Shown here: positions 6,024 to 13,902 of the stretch, piece by piece
How the letters are laid out: each line of letters begins with the position of its first letter
Position numbering within the stretch: position 1 is the first letter of the stretch
Assembly: GCA_019247975.1 (NCBI GenBank)
Contig: JAFBAD010000238.1
Location: forward strand, 1 to 18,255
DNA from: Acidimicrobiia bacterium
Lineage (GTDB): Bacteria; Actinomycetota; Acidimicrobiia; Acidimicrobiales; Iamiaceae
DNA: 18,255 bases
Direction: 5' to 3'
Notes under the pieces: model-generated
Database searches by the model: none
The model's input: the letters and a program-made list of their open reading frames with translations, nothing else
Told to the model about the DNA's origin: nothing
Translations under genes and position numbers: made by a program

Positions 6024-7136
6024 GTGACGCCGGAGATCCTCGCCAACCCAGCCAAGCGGCGAGGCGACCGGCCGTCGACCACCGACCGCCCAGGTGCCTT
6101 CCACCGGCGCCTCCCCGGCTACGCCCCGACCCCGTTGATCTCGGCGCCGGCGCTGGCCGCAGCCCTCGGGCTGGCCGAGCTCCACGTCAAGGTGGAGGCG
6201 GACCGCTTCGGGCTCCCCGCGTTCAAGATGCTCGGTGCCTCGTGGGCGACCTACCGCGCGCTGGTCGAGCGGCTGGGTGCCGAGCCCGAATGGCGGGACC
6301 TCGCCGGCCTGCGCGCCGCAGTGGCACCGCTCGGGCCGCTCACGCTGGCCGCGGCCACCGACGGCAACCACGGTCGGGCGGTCGCCCGCATGGCGGCGTG
6401 GCTCGGGTACGACGCGCACATCTTCGTGCCGGCGGGGACCGCCGCCGCCCGCATCGACGGGATCGCCTCGGAGGGCGCACGGGTGACGGTGGTCGACGGC
6501 ACCTACGACGACGCCGTCGCGACCAGCGCTGCGCTCGCGTCCGACGACGTGCTCGTCGTCTCGGACACGTCATGGGAGGGCTACACCGAGATCCCCGCGT
6601 CGGTGATCGACGGGTACTCGACGATCTTCGCCGAGGTCGACGAGCAGCTCGCCGGCCCGCCCGACGTCGTCTGCGTGCAGCTCGGGGTCGGGGCGCTCGC
6701 CGCCGCAGCGGTCGGCCGCCACGGCGACCACGCGGCGATCGTCGCGGTCGAGCCGCACCAGGCGGCCTGCGGGCTGCGCTCGGCCGAGGCCGGCCACCCG
6801 GTCACGGTCCCGGGGCCGCACGACTCGATCATGGCCGGGCTCAACTGCGGCACGCTCTCGGTCGTCGCGTGGCCGGCGATCTCGACCGGTGTCGACGTGT
6901 TCGTGGCGGTCGACGACGACGCGGCCGAGCGGGCGATGCGCGCCCTCGCGTCGGTCGGCATCGAGGCGGGCGAGACCGGGGCGGCCGGGCTGGCCGGCCT
7001 GCAGGCCCTCGCCGGCACCGAGCATGGCGCAGTCGAGCTCACCGGCCGCTCCGCGCTGATCATCTGCACGGAGGGCCCGACCGACCCGGTCGCCTACGAG
7101 CGCATCGTCGGCCGCCGCCCCACCGGGACCGGGTAG
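6024..7136 (+). CDS. dpaL: Diaminopropionate ammonia-lyase-like PLP enzyme
   Basis: Fold-type II PLP enzyme predicted to convert 2,3-diaminopropionate to pyruvate and ammonia in the cytoplasm. 370 residues from this GTG (E. coli DpaL is about 400). The PLP lysine is K68 in AFKMLGASWA. ATDGNHGRAVA (111-121) holds N115 and D113, and VVSDTSWEGYTEIP (178-191) holds D181. The two Asp match E. coli D120 and D189, which distinguish DpaL from threonine dehydratase. QLGVGALAA (219-227) is the phosphate loop, and the end TEGPTDPVAYERIVG is typical. A second in-frame GTG at 5985 lies inside the operator repeats, so 6024 is preferred, with GAGAG upstream. Diverges from the apbE operon and converges on the patatin gene. 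An amino-acid racemase or related lyase is possible but less likely. Confidence 0.85.
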   Translation: MTPEILANPAKRRGDRPSTTDRPGAFHRRLPGYAPTPLISAPALAAALGLAELHVKVEADRFGLPAFKMLGASWATYRALVERLGAEPEWRDLAGLRAAVAPLGPLTLAAATDGNHGRAVARMAAWLGYDAHIFVPAGTAAARIDGIASEGARVTVVDGTYDDAVATSAALASDDVLVVSDTSWEGYTEIPASVIDGYSTIFAEVDEQLAGPPDVVCVQLGVGALAAAAVGRHGDHAAIVAVEPHQAACGLRSAEAGHPVTVPGPHDSIMAGLNCGTLSVVAWPAISTGVDVFVAVDDDAAERAMRALASVGIEAGETGAAGLAGLQALAGTEHGAVELTGRSALIICTEGPTDPVAYERIVGRRPTGTG

Positions 7137-7151
7137 CCGACCGGTCGGGGC

Positions 7152-8129
7152 TCAGGCGGCGCGGCGGCGGTGGGCGAGCGCTTCGAGCCGGCGGCGGATC
7201 CGAGGCTCGGCGATGCGCGCGGCCGCCTCGAAGTAGGCGGACCGCACGACGGCCGGTCCACGGTCGTCAGACATCGCGTTGAGGCCCATGGCCCGGAGCG
7301 TCGGGGCACGCGGTTCGAAGCGCACGACGTGGACGCCGGCGTTGCGCAGCCGGCGCACCTCGTGCTCGAGGCGTCGGTGCACGGTCCAGCGGACCGCGGC
7401 ATCCGGCGTGCGGCTGCGGCCGTGGGCCGCCGACATCGGGGCCACGACGACGGCGACGTCGATGCCCTCGCTGCGGAGCACGTCTGCGTTCGTCGACGAG
7501 TGCACCCCGCCGTCGAGGTACTCCCGTCGCCCTATCCGCACGGGCGCGAAGTAGCCGGGGATCGCGCACGACGCCGCGACCGCCTGCGACAGCGGCGCGT
7601 CGGGCGCACGTGGACCACCGAACACCACCCGGCGGCCGTCGATCCGACGCGCCGCGCAGATCAGCAGACCGTCGGGCCAGTCGTCGCCGAGCAGGTCGTT
7701 CCACGTCGCGGCGTGCGAGGAGACGTCCCAGGAGCCGGCCGGGAGGAGCGTCGACGCCACCACAGAGGGCCGCATGGCCCACGGCTTCCGGGCCATGCGC
7801 CGGAGCAGCGCCACGGCGGGGAAGCGCCACCCGGTGAACAGGCCGGCCAGGTCGAAGGGTGGGAAGTCGGGCGGCTCCGAGGAGAACGCCTCGATCAGCG
7901 GCGAGCCCTCGGGCGACGGCTCGACATCGGTGGCCCAGGCCGCGAGATCGGTGGCCGACAGGCCCATCCGCAGCGCAGTGCCGGTCACCGAGCCGGCCGA
8001 CGTGCCGACGATGACGTCGGCCGTGCGGGCGTCCCAGCCGAGGTCGGTCTCGAGCGCGGCCAGCACCCCGGCGTGGTACGCCTGACCGACCAGGCCACCA
8101 GCGCCCAGCACGAGACCGACTCGCGTCAT
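7152..8129 (-). CDS. Patatin-like phospholipase (RssA/NTE-type)
   Basis: Serine acyl hydrolase with a Ser-Asp dyad acting on lipid esters, 325 residues. The oxyanion loop GAGG is at residues 9-12 (VGLVLGAGGLVGQAYHAG). The nucleophile S44 sits in GTSAGS (42-47), and the catalytic Asp is ~D206 in YLDGGVHSS. The start is ambiguous. The ATG at 8129 gives MTRVGLVLGAGG, the normal family N-terminus, and lacks a Shine-Dalgarno. CACTAT ends 6 nt before it and could be the -10 of a leaderless transcript. A GTG at 8147 would add six residues. No signal peptide, so probably cytoplasmic or membrane-peripheral. Divergent from the phosphatase gene and convergent with dpaL (15-bp gap). Confidence 0.9.
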   Translation of the reverse strand: MTRVGLVLGAGGLVGQAYHAGVLAALETDLGWDARTADVIVGTSAGSVTGTALRMGLSATDLAAWATDVEPSPEGSPLIEAFSSEPPDFPPFDLAGLFTGWRFPAVALLRRMARKPWAMRPSVVASTLLPAGSWDVSSHAATWNDLLGDDWPDGLLICAARRIDGRRVVFGGPRAPDAPLSQAVAASCAIPGYFAPVRIGRREYLDGGVHSSTNADVLRSEGIDVAVVVAPMSAAHGRSRTPDAAVRWTVHRRLEHEVRRLRNAGVHVVRFEPRAPTLRAMGLNAMSDDRGPAVVRSAYFEAAARIAEPRIRRRLEALAHRRRAA

Positions 8130-8161
8130 CGACAGATAGTGTCTCACCAGGCCGAGCCCGT

Positions 8162-8165
8162 GGAG
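8162..8165 (+). promoter_or_regulatory. Shine-Dalgarno GGAG indicating a CTG start
   Basis: GGAG lies 8 nt before an in-frame CTG at 8174. No ATG, GTG or TTG occurs in this frame between this site and the GTG at 8243. That GTG would delete the first strand and helix of the PAS domain (RAIIDASPRAVVVTD). The site therefore argues for a CTG start of the downstream phosphatase. Confidence 0.5.
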
Positions 8166-8173
8166 ATCCGTCG

Positions 8174-10273
8174 CTGAACGAACAACATGACCGAGCTCGC
8201 CAGCTCGACCATCGGGCGATCATCGACGCCTCGCCGCGCGCCGTGGTCGTCACCGATCTCGAGGGGCGCATCGAGCTGTGGAGCCGCCACGCCGAGGAGC
8301 TCTTCGGCTGGGCGGAGGAAGAGGTCCTCGGCCGCGACATCTCCGAGATCCTCGTGCCCGTCGACCAGCACGCCTCGAGCGCGGCGATCGTCGCGCAGGT
8401 GCGGGGCGGCCAGGACTGGACCGGCGAGTTCACGGTCAGGCGCAAGGACGGGGAGGCGATCCCGATCTGGGTGGCCGACCGGCCGGTGATCAACCGGCAG
8501 GGCGAGGTCATCGGCGTCATCGGCGTCTCCGAGGATCTGGTCGAGCACCAGCGGGTCTCCCGGGTCGCCGAGGAGCTGTCGGAGCGGCTGCAGCTGGCGC
8601 TCGAGGCCGGCGGCCTCGGCACGTTCCAGTGGGACATGGTCCACGACGTGGTCTCCTGGGACGACCGGGTGCACTCGCTCTTCGGCGTGCGTCCGGAGAC
8701 CTTCGACGGCACCTACGAGGCGTACCTCGCGCTGCTCCACCCCGAGGATCGGGAGGCGTCGTCCGCCACGGTGCAGGACGCGGTCGCCACCGGCGCTCCG
8801 TACACGCTCGACCACCGGGTGGTGTGGCCGGACGGCTCGGTCCACTGGATCCACGGGGCCGGTCACATCACCCTCGGCCCCGACGGCGAGGCGACCGGGG
8901 CGATCGGCGTCGTCGCCGACGTGACCGAGGAGCGACGGAACCGCGAGCAGCTCCAGAAGCTCACGCTCGACGCGCTCGAGGCGGCCGACCGGGAGCGGGT
9001 GAGCTCCGAGCGGCTCGAGTTCCTCGGTCGCGTCAACGACGCGCTCGCCGCCGCGACCGACCAGCCATCGCTGATGCGCAACGTCGTCGCCGCGGCCGTC
9101 CCCCGGCTGGGCGACTGGTGCTCCATCTTCGTGCTGCCGCCCGGCGGCTCACAGATCCCCGAAGTCGAGGTCGCCCACCCCGACCCCGCGATGGTCGCCT
9201 ACGCCCGCGAGCTGATGGAGCGCTTCCCGTACGACCCCGACGCGCCCTTCGGTGCGCCGCGCGTGATCCGCACCGGCGAGCCCGAGCTGATCACCGACGT
9301 GACCGCGCTCGACCCCGACGCGGCAGAGGTCGGCGACGAGGCCCAGGAGGTGCTCGAGCGGCTGCAGCTGCGCAGCGTGATCACCGTCCCGTTGATCAAG
9401 CGCAGCCGGGTGCTGGGCGCGCTCCAGCTCGTCATGTCCCGGGCGGGCCGCCAGTACGGCGCCGAGGACCTCGCACTGGCCCAGGCGGTCGGCGTGCGCA
9501 TCGCGTCGAGCCTCCAGAACCAGCGCCTGTCCGACGAGCAGCGCCACATCGCGAAGACGCTGCAGGCCAGCCTGCTCCCCCGGGCGCTCCCGAAGGTGCC
9601 CGACCTCGACATCGCGGTCCGCTACTGGGCCCGGGGTGAGGGCGTCGACGTGGGCGGCGACTTCTACGACATCTTCGAGGTCCGCGACGGGCTGTGGGCG
9701 TTCGTGCTCGGCGACGTGTGCGGCTCCGGACCGCAGGCCGCGGCGACCGCCGGGCTGCTCCGCCACACGATCGCCACGTCGGCCTGGCACGGTGACCCGC
9801 CCGAGCAGGTGCTGCACTCGTTGAACAGCGCGATGCGCAACCGCGACGCGGGGCCGTTCTGCACCGTGCTCTACGGCACGGTCGAAGCCACCGGGGCCGG
9901 CCCCCGCCTGACCGTCGTGTGCGGCGGGCACCCGCTCCCGGTGCTCGTCGGTTCCGACGGCATCGCCGATCAGTTCGGCACGCCGGGCACGCTCATCGGC
10001 CCGCTCGCGCGTATCGACGTGACCGCGACGAGCCGGCTCCTGCAGCCCGGCGACACCCTCGTCGCGTACACCGACGGGGCCACGGACCTCCCGCCGCCGC
10101 ACGGCCTGAACGAGACCGAGGTCACCAAGCTGGTCGGCTCGGTCGTCAGCAGCGACAGCACCGCCGAGCAGGTCGCCGACGGGATGCACCGCGAGCTCCA
10201 CCGCATCCGGCCGATCGACGAGCGCAACGACGACATCGCGCTGCTCGTGCTGCGGGCGACGGCGCCCGACTGA
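8174..10273 (+). CDS. PAS-PAS-GAF-PP2C (SpoIIE-type) sensor phosphatase
   Basis: Soluble sensor that probably dephosphorylates an anti-anti-sigma factor in a partner-switching pathway. About 699 residues from CTG 8174. PAS 1 (~15-110) begins RAIIDASPRAVVVTDLEG. PAS 2 (~139-254) is of PAS_3 type, with SWDDRVHSLFG, HPEDR, DGSVHWI and VTEER. A GAF domain covers ~275-450. The SpoIIE/PP2C domain (~465-695) has VGGDFYD (~492-498), GDVCGSG (~513-519), YTDGATD and a final NDDIALLVLR, so the metal-binding Asp residues are present. A short coiled linker (VTEERRNREQLQKL) joins PAS 2 and GAF. No membrane segments, so it senses a cytoplasmic signal. Converges on the RsbA-like kinase gene with 15 bp between, its most likely pathway partner. 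The GTG at 8243 would truncate PAS 1. Confidence 0.9.
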   Translation: MNEQHDRARQLDHRAIIDASPRAVVVTDLEGRIELWSRHAEELFGWAEEEVLGRDISEILVPVDQHASSAAIVAQVRGGQDWTGEFTVRRKDGEAIPIWVADRPVINRQGEVIGVIGVSEDLVEHQRVSRVAEELSERLQLALEAGGLGTFQWDMVHDVVSWDDRVHSLFGVRPETFDGTYEAYLALLHPEDREASSATVQDAVATGAPYTLDHRVVWPDGSVHWIHGAGHITLGPDGEATGAIGVVADVTEERRNREQLQKLTLDALEAADRERVSSERLEFLGRVNDALAAATDQPSLMRNVVAAAVPRLGDWCSIFVLPPGGSQIPEVEVAHPDPAMVAYARELMERFPYDPDAPFGAPRVIRTGEPELITDVTALDPDAAEVGDEAQEVLERLQLRSVITVPLIKRSRVLGALQLVMSRAGRQYGAEDLALAQAVGVRIASSLQNQRLSDEQRHIAKTLQASLLPRALPKVPDLDIAVRYWARGEGVDVGGDFYDIFEVRDGLWAFVLGDVCGSGPQAAATAGLLRHTIATSAWHGDPPEQVLHSLNSAMRNRDAGPFCTVLYGTVEATGAGPRLTVVCGGHPLPVLVGSDGIADQFGTPGTLIGPLARIDVTATSRLLQPGDTLVAYTDGATDLPPPHGLNETEVTKLVGSVVSSDSTAEQVADGMHRELHRIRPIDERNDDIALLVLRATAPD

Positions 10274-10288
10274 CCTCCGCCGGTCGAC

Positions 10289-11242
10289 TCAGCGCGGGTC
10301 GCTGAGGCGGACCCGGATGGCCTGGCCGCCCTCGACCCGGCGGATCTGCACGAGGTCGCAGATCTGGGTCATCAGCCAGAGTCCACGACCACCGGCGTGA
10401 CCGATCACCGGCCGGCGCCGACCGGCCAGCGGGTCGTCGATGCGACCGGTGTCGCGGATCTCGCAGACGAACGCGCCTCGGTCGGACCACGTGCTCAGCC
10501 GGCCGCGGCCGCCCCCGTGGCGGACGGTGTTCGCCACCGCTTCGTTCACCGCGAGCACGGCGTCGTCGACGGTCTGCGGGTCGAGGCCGGCGGCGACCGC
10601 GGCAGTGCGCGTGCGGGCCCGCAGCTCGACGTGACCGGTCCCGTCGAAGGTGATCCACTCGACGCCCTCGGGCACCGGTGACAGCGGACCGTCCAGGCAG
10701 TCGGGCACCGTGTCGATGTACGGCAGGTCCGCGTCCGCTCCGTGCGCACCGCCGACGTGCGGGTGGCTGCCGTGCGTGCCTGCGATCACCGCTGCGTCGA
10801 GCGCGAGGGTGTCGTACGGGCACAGCAGGCTGAACCCTGCGGCGTCGCCGAACGCGAGGTTCACGAGCGTCTCGTGCCACGCGCACTCGGCGAGCTCGTC
10901 TGCGCTGCGGGCGGACCACGCCGGTTCACCGACGCCGCGGGTCGATCGCCCCTCGGCCAGGAGCGGCCGGGCGAAGTCGGTCCACGCAGGGATGAGCCGG
11001 GCCGGGTTCTGGCCGAGCGTGCGCATGTCGGCCATCTGCAGCAGCGGATGGGTGGTCGGCAACGCGGTCCGCAGCAGCTCCAGCCGCTCCTGCGGGACGA
11101 TCACCAGCACCGGCTCGCCCGCCGAGAGCCCGGCCTCGACGAAGGGCACCGTGCCGGCCAGGTACTCGGTCTCGTCCGCGTAGAGCAGGACCTCGTGGCG
11201 GAACGGGTCGGCGGACGGAAGCGCCGCAGGCGGCGAGATCAC
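10289..11242 (-). CDS. MEDS domain + HATPase anti-sigma regulator (RsbA-type)
   Basis: 317 residues. Residues ~14-165 form a MEDS sensory domain (FRHEVLLYADETEYLAG, then AGEPVLVIVP). Residues ~200-315 form an RsbW-like GHKL ATPase. Its N-box NEAVANTVRHG has E234 and N238, the G1 box is DTGRIDDP (264-271), and the G2 box is GGRGLWLM (284-291). There is no phospho-acceptor His domain, so it should act as a Ser/Thr kinase and anti-sigma factor and not as a two-component histidine kinase. The GTG start overlaps the TGA of the CoA-transferase-like gene (GTGA) and has no clear Shine-Dalgarno, so translation is probably coupled. The gene closes the transporter run and faces the PP2C phosphatase. The anti-anti-sigma substrate and sigma factor are not in the window. 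Confidence 0.88.
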   Translation of the reverse strand: MISPPAALPSADPFRHEVLLYADETEYLAGTVPFVEAGLSAGEPVLVIVPQERLELLRTALPTTHPLLQMADMRTLGQNPARLIPAWTDFARPLLAEGRSTRGVGEPAWSARSADELAECAWHETLVNLAFGDAAGFSLLCPYDTLALDAAVIAGTHGSHPHVGGAHGADADLPYIDTVPDCLDGPLSPVPEGVEWITFDGTGHVELRARTRTAAVAAGLDPQTVDDAVLAVNEAVANTVRHGGGRGRLSTWSDRGAFVCEIRDTGRIDDPLAGRRRPVIGHAGGRGLWLMTQICDLVQIRRVEGGQAIRVRLSDPR

Positions 11243-12423
11243 AGGCCGGAGAGCGTACGGCCGCTGGTCGACACATTCCTCCCGGCGACCGTGAGGGCCT
11301 CCCGGTGCGCAGGGTCGGCGACCGCCGTGAGCCGCCGCGCCCGCTCCTCGTCGTCGACGCCCCTGAGGTCGGCCACGCCGTGCTCGGTGACCACGACCTC
11401 GACGTCGCATCGAGGCGTCGACACGACCTCGACCGACGGCACGATGGTCGAGGCGCCGGTGCGGGTGACCGAGCGCAGCGCGATCACCGACAGCCCACCG
11501 GGCGACCGCGACGCGCCGGCTGCGAAGTCGGCGTGCCCGCCGATGCCGGCGACCGCACGACCGCCGACCCGCTCGACGTTCACTGCGCCGTCGAGGCCCA
11601 ACTGCACAGCGGTGTTGCACGCCACGAAGCGCTCGATGCCCGACAAGGTCGACGGATCGTGGGTCACCTCGACCGGCTCGAGCCGGAGCCGGCCGTCGGC
11701 CGCCAACCGCCTGATCGGTTCGCCACCCCACGTGTAGGCAGTGGTCGCCGCGCCTTCGAGCAGGCCACGCTCGGCCAGCCCGGCGACCGCGTCCGTGACG
11801 ACCCCCGACCAGATGGAGACCGGCCGGTCGACGCTCGCCGCGATCGCGTCGGCCACGCCGCCCGGACCGAACTGCAGCGTCGGCCGTTCCGGCAGCAGCG
11901 CGACGACGCGGCGACCGATCGCGAGGTCGACCTCCTCCGGTGGGCGCGGCGCCGGCACGGGAGCCGCGGGCGCCTCCGGCTCGACCACCGCGGTAACGCA
12001 ACCGTCGAGCGCGGGACCGCCGAGGTCGATGCCGTGCGGGTCGACCTCGACCACGAGCGCCCGACCGCTGCGCGCGAGCGCCGGCCCGATGCCGACCGTC
12101 GGGCCGAACGCGAGCTGGTCGCCGCGCCGCACCACGGACACGACCGCGACGTCGGGAGCGATCGCCGCGAGTAGGCGCGGCACGGCCGAGAGGCGCACCG
12201 GCAGGTAGCGGAACCGGCCCTCGGCGACCGGGGTCCGCAGCGCGTACCCGGCCATCGTCGTGCGGCCCGTGGCCGTGGCCAGCCACGGCGGAGCGTCGGG
12301 CAGCCAGCCGACGAGCGCCTCGGCCCCGCCTTCGGCCGCAGTGATGCCGGCCGCGGCGACGGCGGCATCTGGTGCGGTGCGCGCCACGTCGACCCCGTCG
12401 GCGTAGGCGACGACCATCCCCAC
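11239..12423 (-). CDS. Acetyl-CoA hydrolase/CoA-transferase family protein, catalytic Glu apparently missing
   Basis: 394 residues, slightly shorter than the usual ~430 of the cat1/4-hydroxybutyrate CoA-transferase family. Family segments: TLQFGPGGVADAI (182-194, usually LQLGIGGIPDAV), NTAVQLGLDGAVNVE (270-284), GIGGHADFAAGA (293-304) and TEHGVADLRG (346-355). In active members a Glu follows as HSEM or HTEM (E238 of the Clostridium enzyme). Here the aligned stretch is IWSGVVTDA, with G207 at the Glu position. A Pro/Ala linker (150-163) joins the two halves. GTG at 12423 is used, and an ATG two codons later is equally possible; neither has a clear Shine-Dalgarno. It lies 45 bp after the binding-protein gene and overlaps the RsbA-like gene by 4 bp. 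It may be a non-catalytic or altered CoA-binding protein. Confidence 0.8.
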   Translation of the reverse strand: MGMVVAYADGVDVARTAPDAAVAAAGITAAEGGAEALVGWLPDAPPWLATATGRTTMAGYALRTPVAEGRFRYLPVRLSAVPRLLAAIAPDVAVVSVVRRGDQLAFGPTVGIGPALARSGRALVVEVDPHGIDLGGPALDGCVTAVVEPEAPAAPVPAPRPPEEVDLAIGRRVVALLPERPTLQFGPGGVADAIAASVDRPVSIWSGVVTDAVAGLAERGLLEGAATTAYTWGGEPIRRLAADGRLRLEPVEVTHDPSTLSGIERFVACNTAVQLGLDGAVNVERVGGRAVAGIGGHADFAAGASRSPGGLSVIALRSVTRTGASTIVPSVEVVSTPRCDVEVVVTEHGVADLRGVDDEERARRLTAVADPAHREALTVAGRNVSTSGRTLSGL

Positions 12424-12468
12424 AGCAGCGACGGTACCGGTCGGGTACTGCGGACGATGGAAGCCGGG

Positions 12469-13833
12469 TTAGGGGGCGACCTTGAACGGATCGGTCGGTC
12501 GGCGCACGCACTCGCCCTGCGCGACCTTGTAGTCGCACAGGTAGAGGTAGTCGAGCGCGTCGTGCTTCGTCGGGGTGAGGGTGCCGTCGGGACCGGCGAC
12601 CGACGGGATCGTCCCGAGGCCGGCGATCGCCTTGATCCACGCACCCTGGTCGAACGAACCCTTGGGCACCTTGTCACCGGCCTGGTCGAGGACGCGGAAC
12701 TCGGTGCACAGCGACGACGTGAAGCCGAACGCGTCGGAGCCCTTCTCGTACTTCGCGCCGCTGCGGTCGGTCACGATCTGGTTGCACTTGACCGCCTCGT
12801 CGGTGATGTCCTCGGGCTCGGCGAAGGCGAACCCGACCCCGATCGCGCCATCGATGTCCTGCTTCACCGCGTCGTAGAACTTCAAGACGGTGTTGGTCGT
12901 CTGGTTGCCCTCGAGCAGCCACTGCGGGTGGAAGCCGATGTTCGCCGACGCCTGCACGAGGCCGGTGCCGAAGGTGTTCGCCAGCAGCATGAAGACCGAG
13001 TTGACGCCACCGTCCTTCAGCTTCTGCGCGGCCGAGTCGTACTGCGTGCACTCGGTGGAACCGGCCGCACACGGCACGGTCACCGACACCTTCACCGGAT
13101 GGCCGAGCTTCTCGAGCTCCGGGATGAGCACGTCCTTGGCCGGCTGGACGAACTCCTCCGGCTGGTCGCCCATGACGAGCCCGATCGTCTTGCCGTCGAG
13201 CACGCCGAGCTTGTCCATCTGGTCCGCCCAGGCTCGGAACTGCCGGTCGATCGACATGCCGCCCGGCGAGAACATCCTCCCTTGGGCCTCCTCGAACAGG
13301 GCCTGATCGAACGCGGTCGCGTCGATCGTGAGCGTCTTGTTCGTCACCGCCGTGCAACGGGCCAAGTCGCGGGCTGCGGCCGGCGGGAGGACGACGACCG
13401 CAGCCTTGAACTCCTGGGTCGCCTCGATGCACGCCGCCTGGATGACGCTCTGCGCGTTCGCGCCCTGCGTGGCGAGGAGGTCGAGCAGCTTGAAGTGCAG
13501 GTTGATCTTCCGGCCGCCGATGCCGCCGTGCGCGTTGATGTCATCGACGAACGACGTCACCTGCTTCTTCTGGTCACCGAGGTCCGGCACGAGGCCGGTC
13601 GACTTCAGCGCGCTGAAGTCGACGCCGATGTAGGCGACGTTGATCTGGCTGTCGGTGATGCCGGTGGTCGACGACGCGGCGTCGTTGTTCGCGGCGAGTC
13701 CCTCGCCCTGCGTGCCCCCGCCACCTCCACCGCCGCCGCCGTTCGAGGTCGAGGTCTTGTTCGGATCGCTCGTGCACGACACCAGCAGCACGAGCACCGC
13801 GACGAACACGAACCACCGGGACGCACGCTTCAT
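12469..13833 (-). CDS. HAAT-family substrate-binding lipoprotein (Peripla_BP_6-type)
   Basis: Extracytoplasmic receptor of a branched-chain amino acid/amide-type ABC transporter, 454 residues. It has a type II signal peptide with lipobox LVSC and lipidated C20, then a flexible linker with nine consecutive glycines. The periplasmic-binding fold follows, starting at TDSQINVAYIGVDF, with VDDINAHGGIGGRKINL typical of the family. Several Cys in the mature part could form disulfides. The ligand cannot be read; the family binds amino acids, amides, urea, aromatic acids and others. The ATG at 13833 has AGGGGG about 8 nt upstream; a start at 13863 would put extra residues before a normal signal peptide. 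It lies 69 bp after the LivHMG gene, and a high level of binding protein could come from a local promoter there. Confidence 0.92.
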   Translation of the reverse strand: MKRASRWFVFVAVLVLLVSCTSDPNKTSTSNGGGGGGGGGTQGEGLAANNDAASSTTGITDSQINVAYIGVDFSALKSTGLVPDLGDQKKQVTSFVDDINAHGGIGGRKINLHFKLLDLLATQGANAQSVIQAACIEATQEFKAAVVVLPPAAARDLARCTAVTNKTLTIDATAFDQALFEEAQGRMFSPGGMSIDRQFRAWADQMDKLGVLDGKTIGLVMGDQPEEFVQPAKDVLIPELEKLGHPVKVSVTVPCAAGSTECTQYDSAAQKLKDGGVNSVFMLLANTFGTGLVQASANIGFHPQWLLEGNQTTNTVLKFYDAVKQDIDGAIGVGFAFAEPEDITDEAVKCNQIVTDRSGAKYEKGSDAFGFTSSLCTEFRVLDQAGDKVPKGSFDQGAWIKAIAGLGTIPSVAGPDGTLTPTKHDALDYLYLCDYKVAQGECVRRPTDPFKVAP

Positions 13834-13868
13834 CTCAGACCCCCTACCGCGCCCTTCGGACACGGTGC

Positions 13869-13890
13869 GTCGGATTTCCGACAGACTGTA
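13869..13890 (-). promoter_or_regulatory. Candidate promoter/operator before the substrate-binding lipoprotein gene
   Basis: An exact inverted repeat, GTCGGA-TT-TCCGAC (13869-13882), lies just downstream, in the sense of transcription, of TACAGT (13890-13885). TACAGT fits the actinobacterial -10 pattern TANNNT. Transcription would begin inside the repeat, a normal place for a repressor. No convincing -35 was found. A short stem that dampens read-through from the permease gene is the alternative. Confidence 0.3.
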
Positions 13891-13902
13891 GACAATCTCG
13901 GT

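Noticed and set aside
7137..7148. Exact 12-bp palindrome CCGACCGGTCGG between the stops of dpaL and the patatin gene, considered as a bidirectional terminator
   Set aside because: The stem is at most five pairs and there is no T-run, so termination cannot be supported.
8187..8489. Plus-strand open frame of 100 codons starting ATG near the phosphatase gene start
   Set aside because: It runs in a different frame from the PAS domain and has no domain of its own. It matters only as a hint of a possible indel.
10289..12640. Minus-strand frame of about 780 codons as one long protein
   Set aside because: Only the last 317 codons (MEDS-HATPase) are coding. The upstream part is out of frame with the clear CoA-transferase-like gene on the same strand.
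13720..13746. Run of GCC/ACC triplets that looks like a simple repeat
   Set aside because: It encodes the glycine linker of the lipoprotein just after the lipidated Cys, an ordinary flexible spacer.
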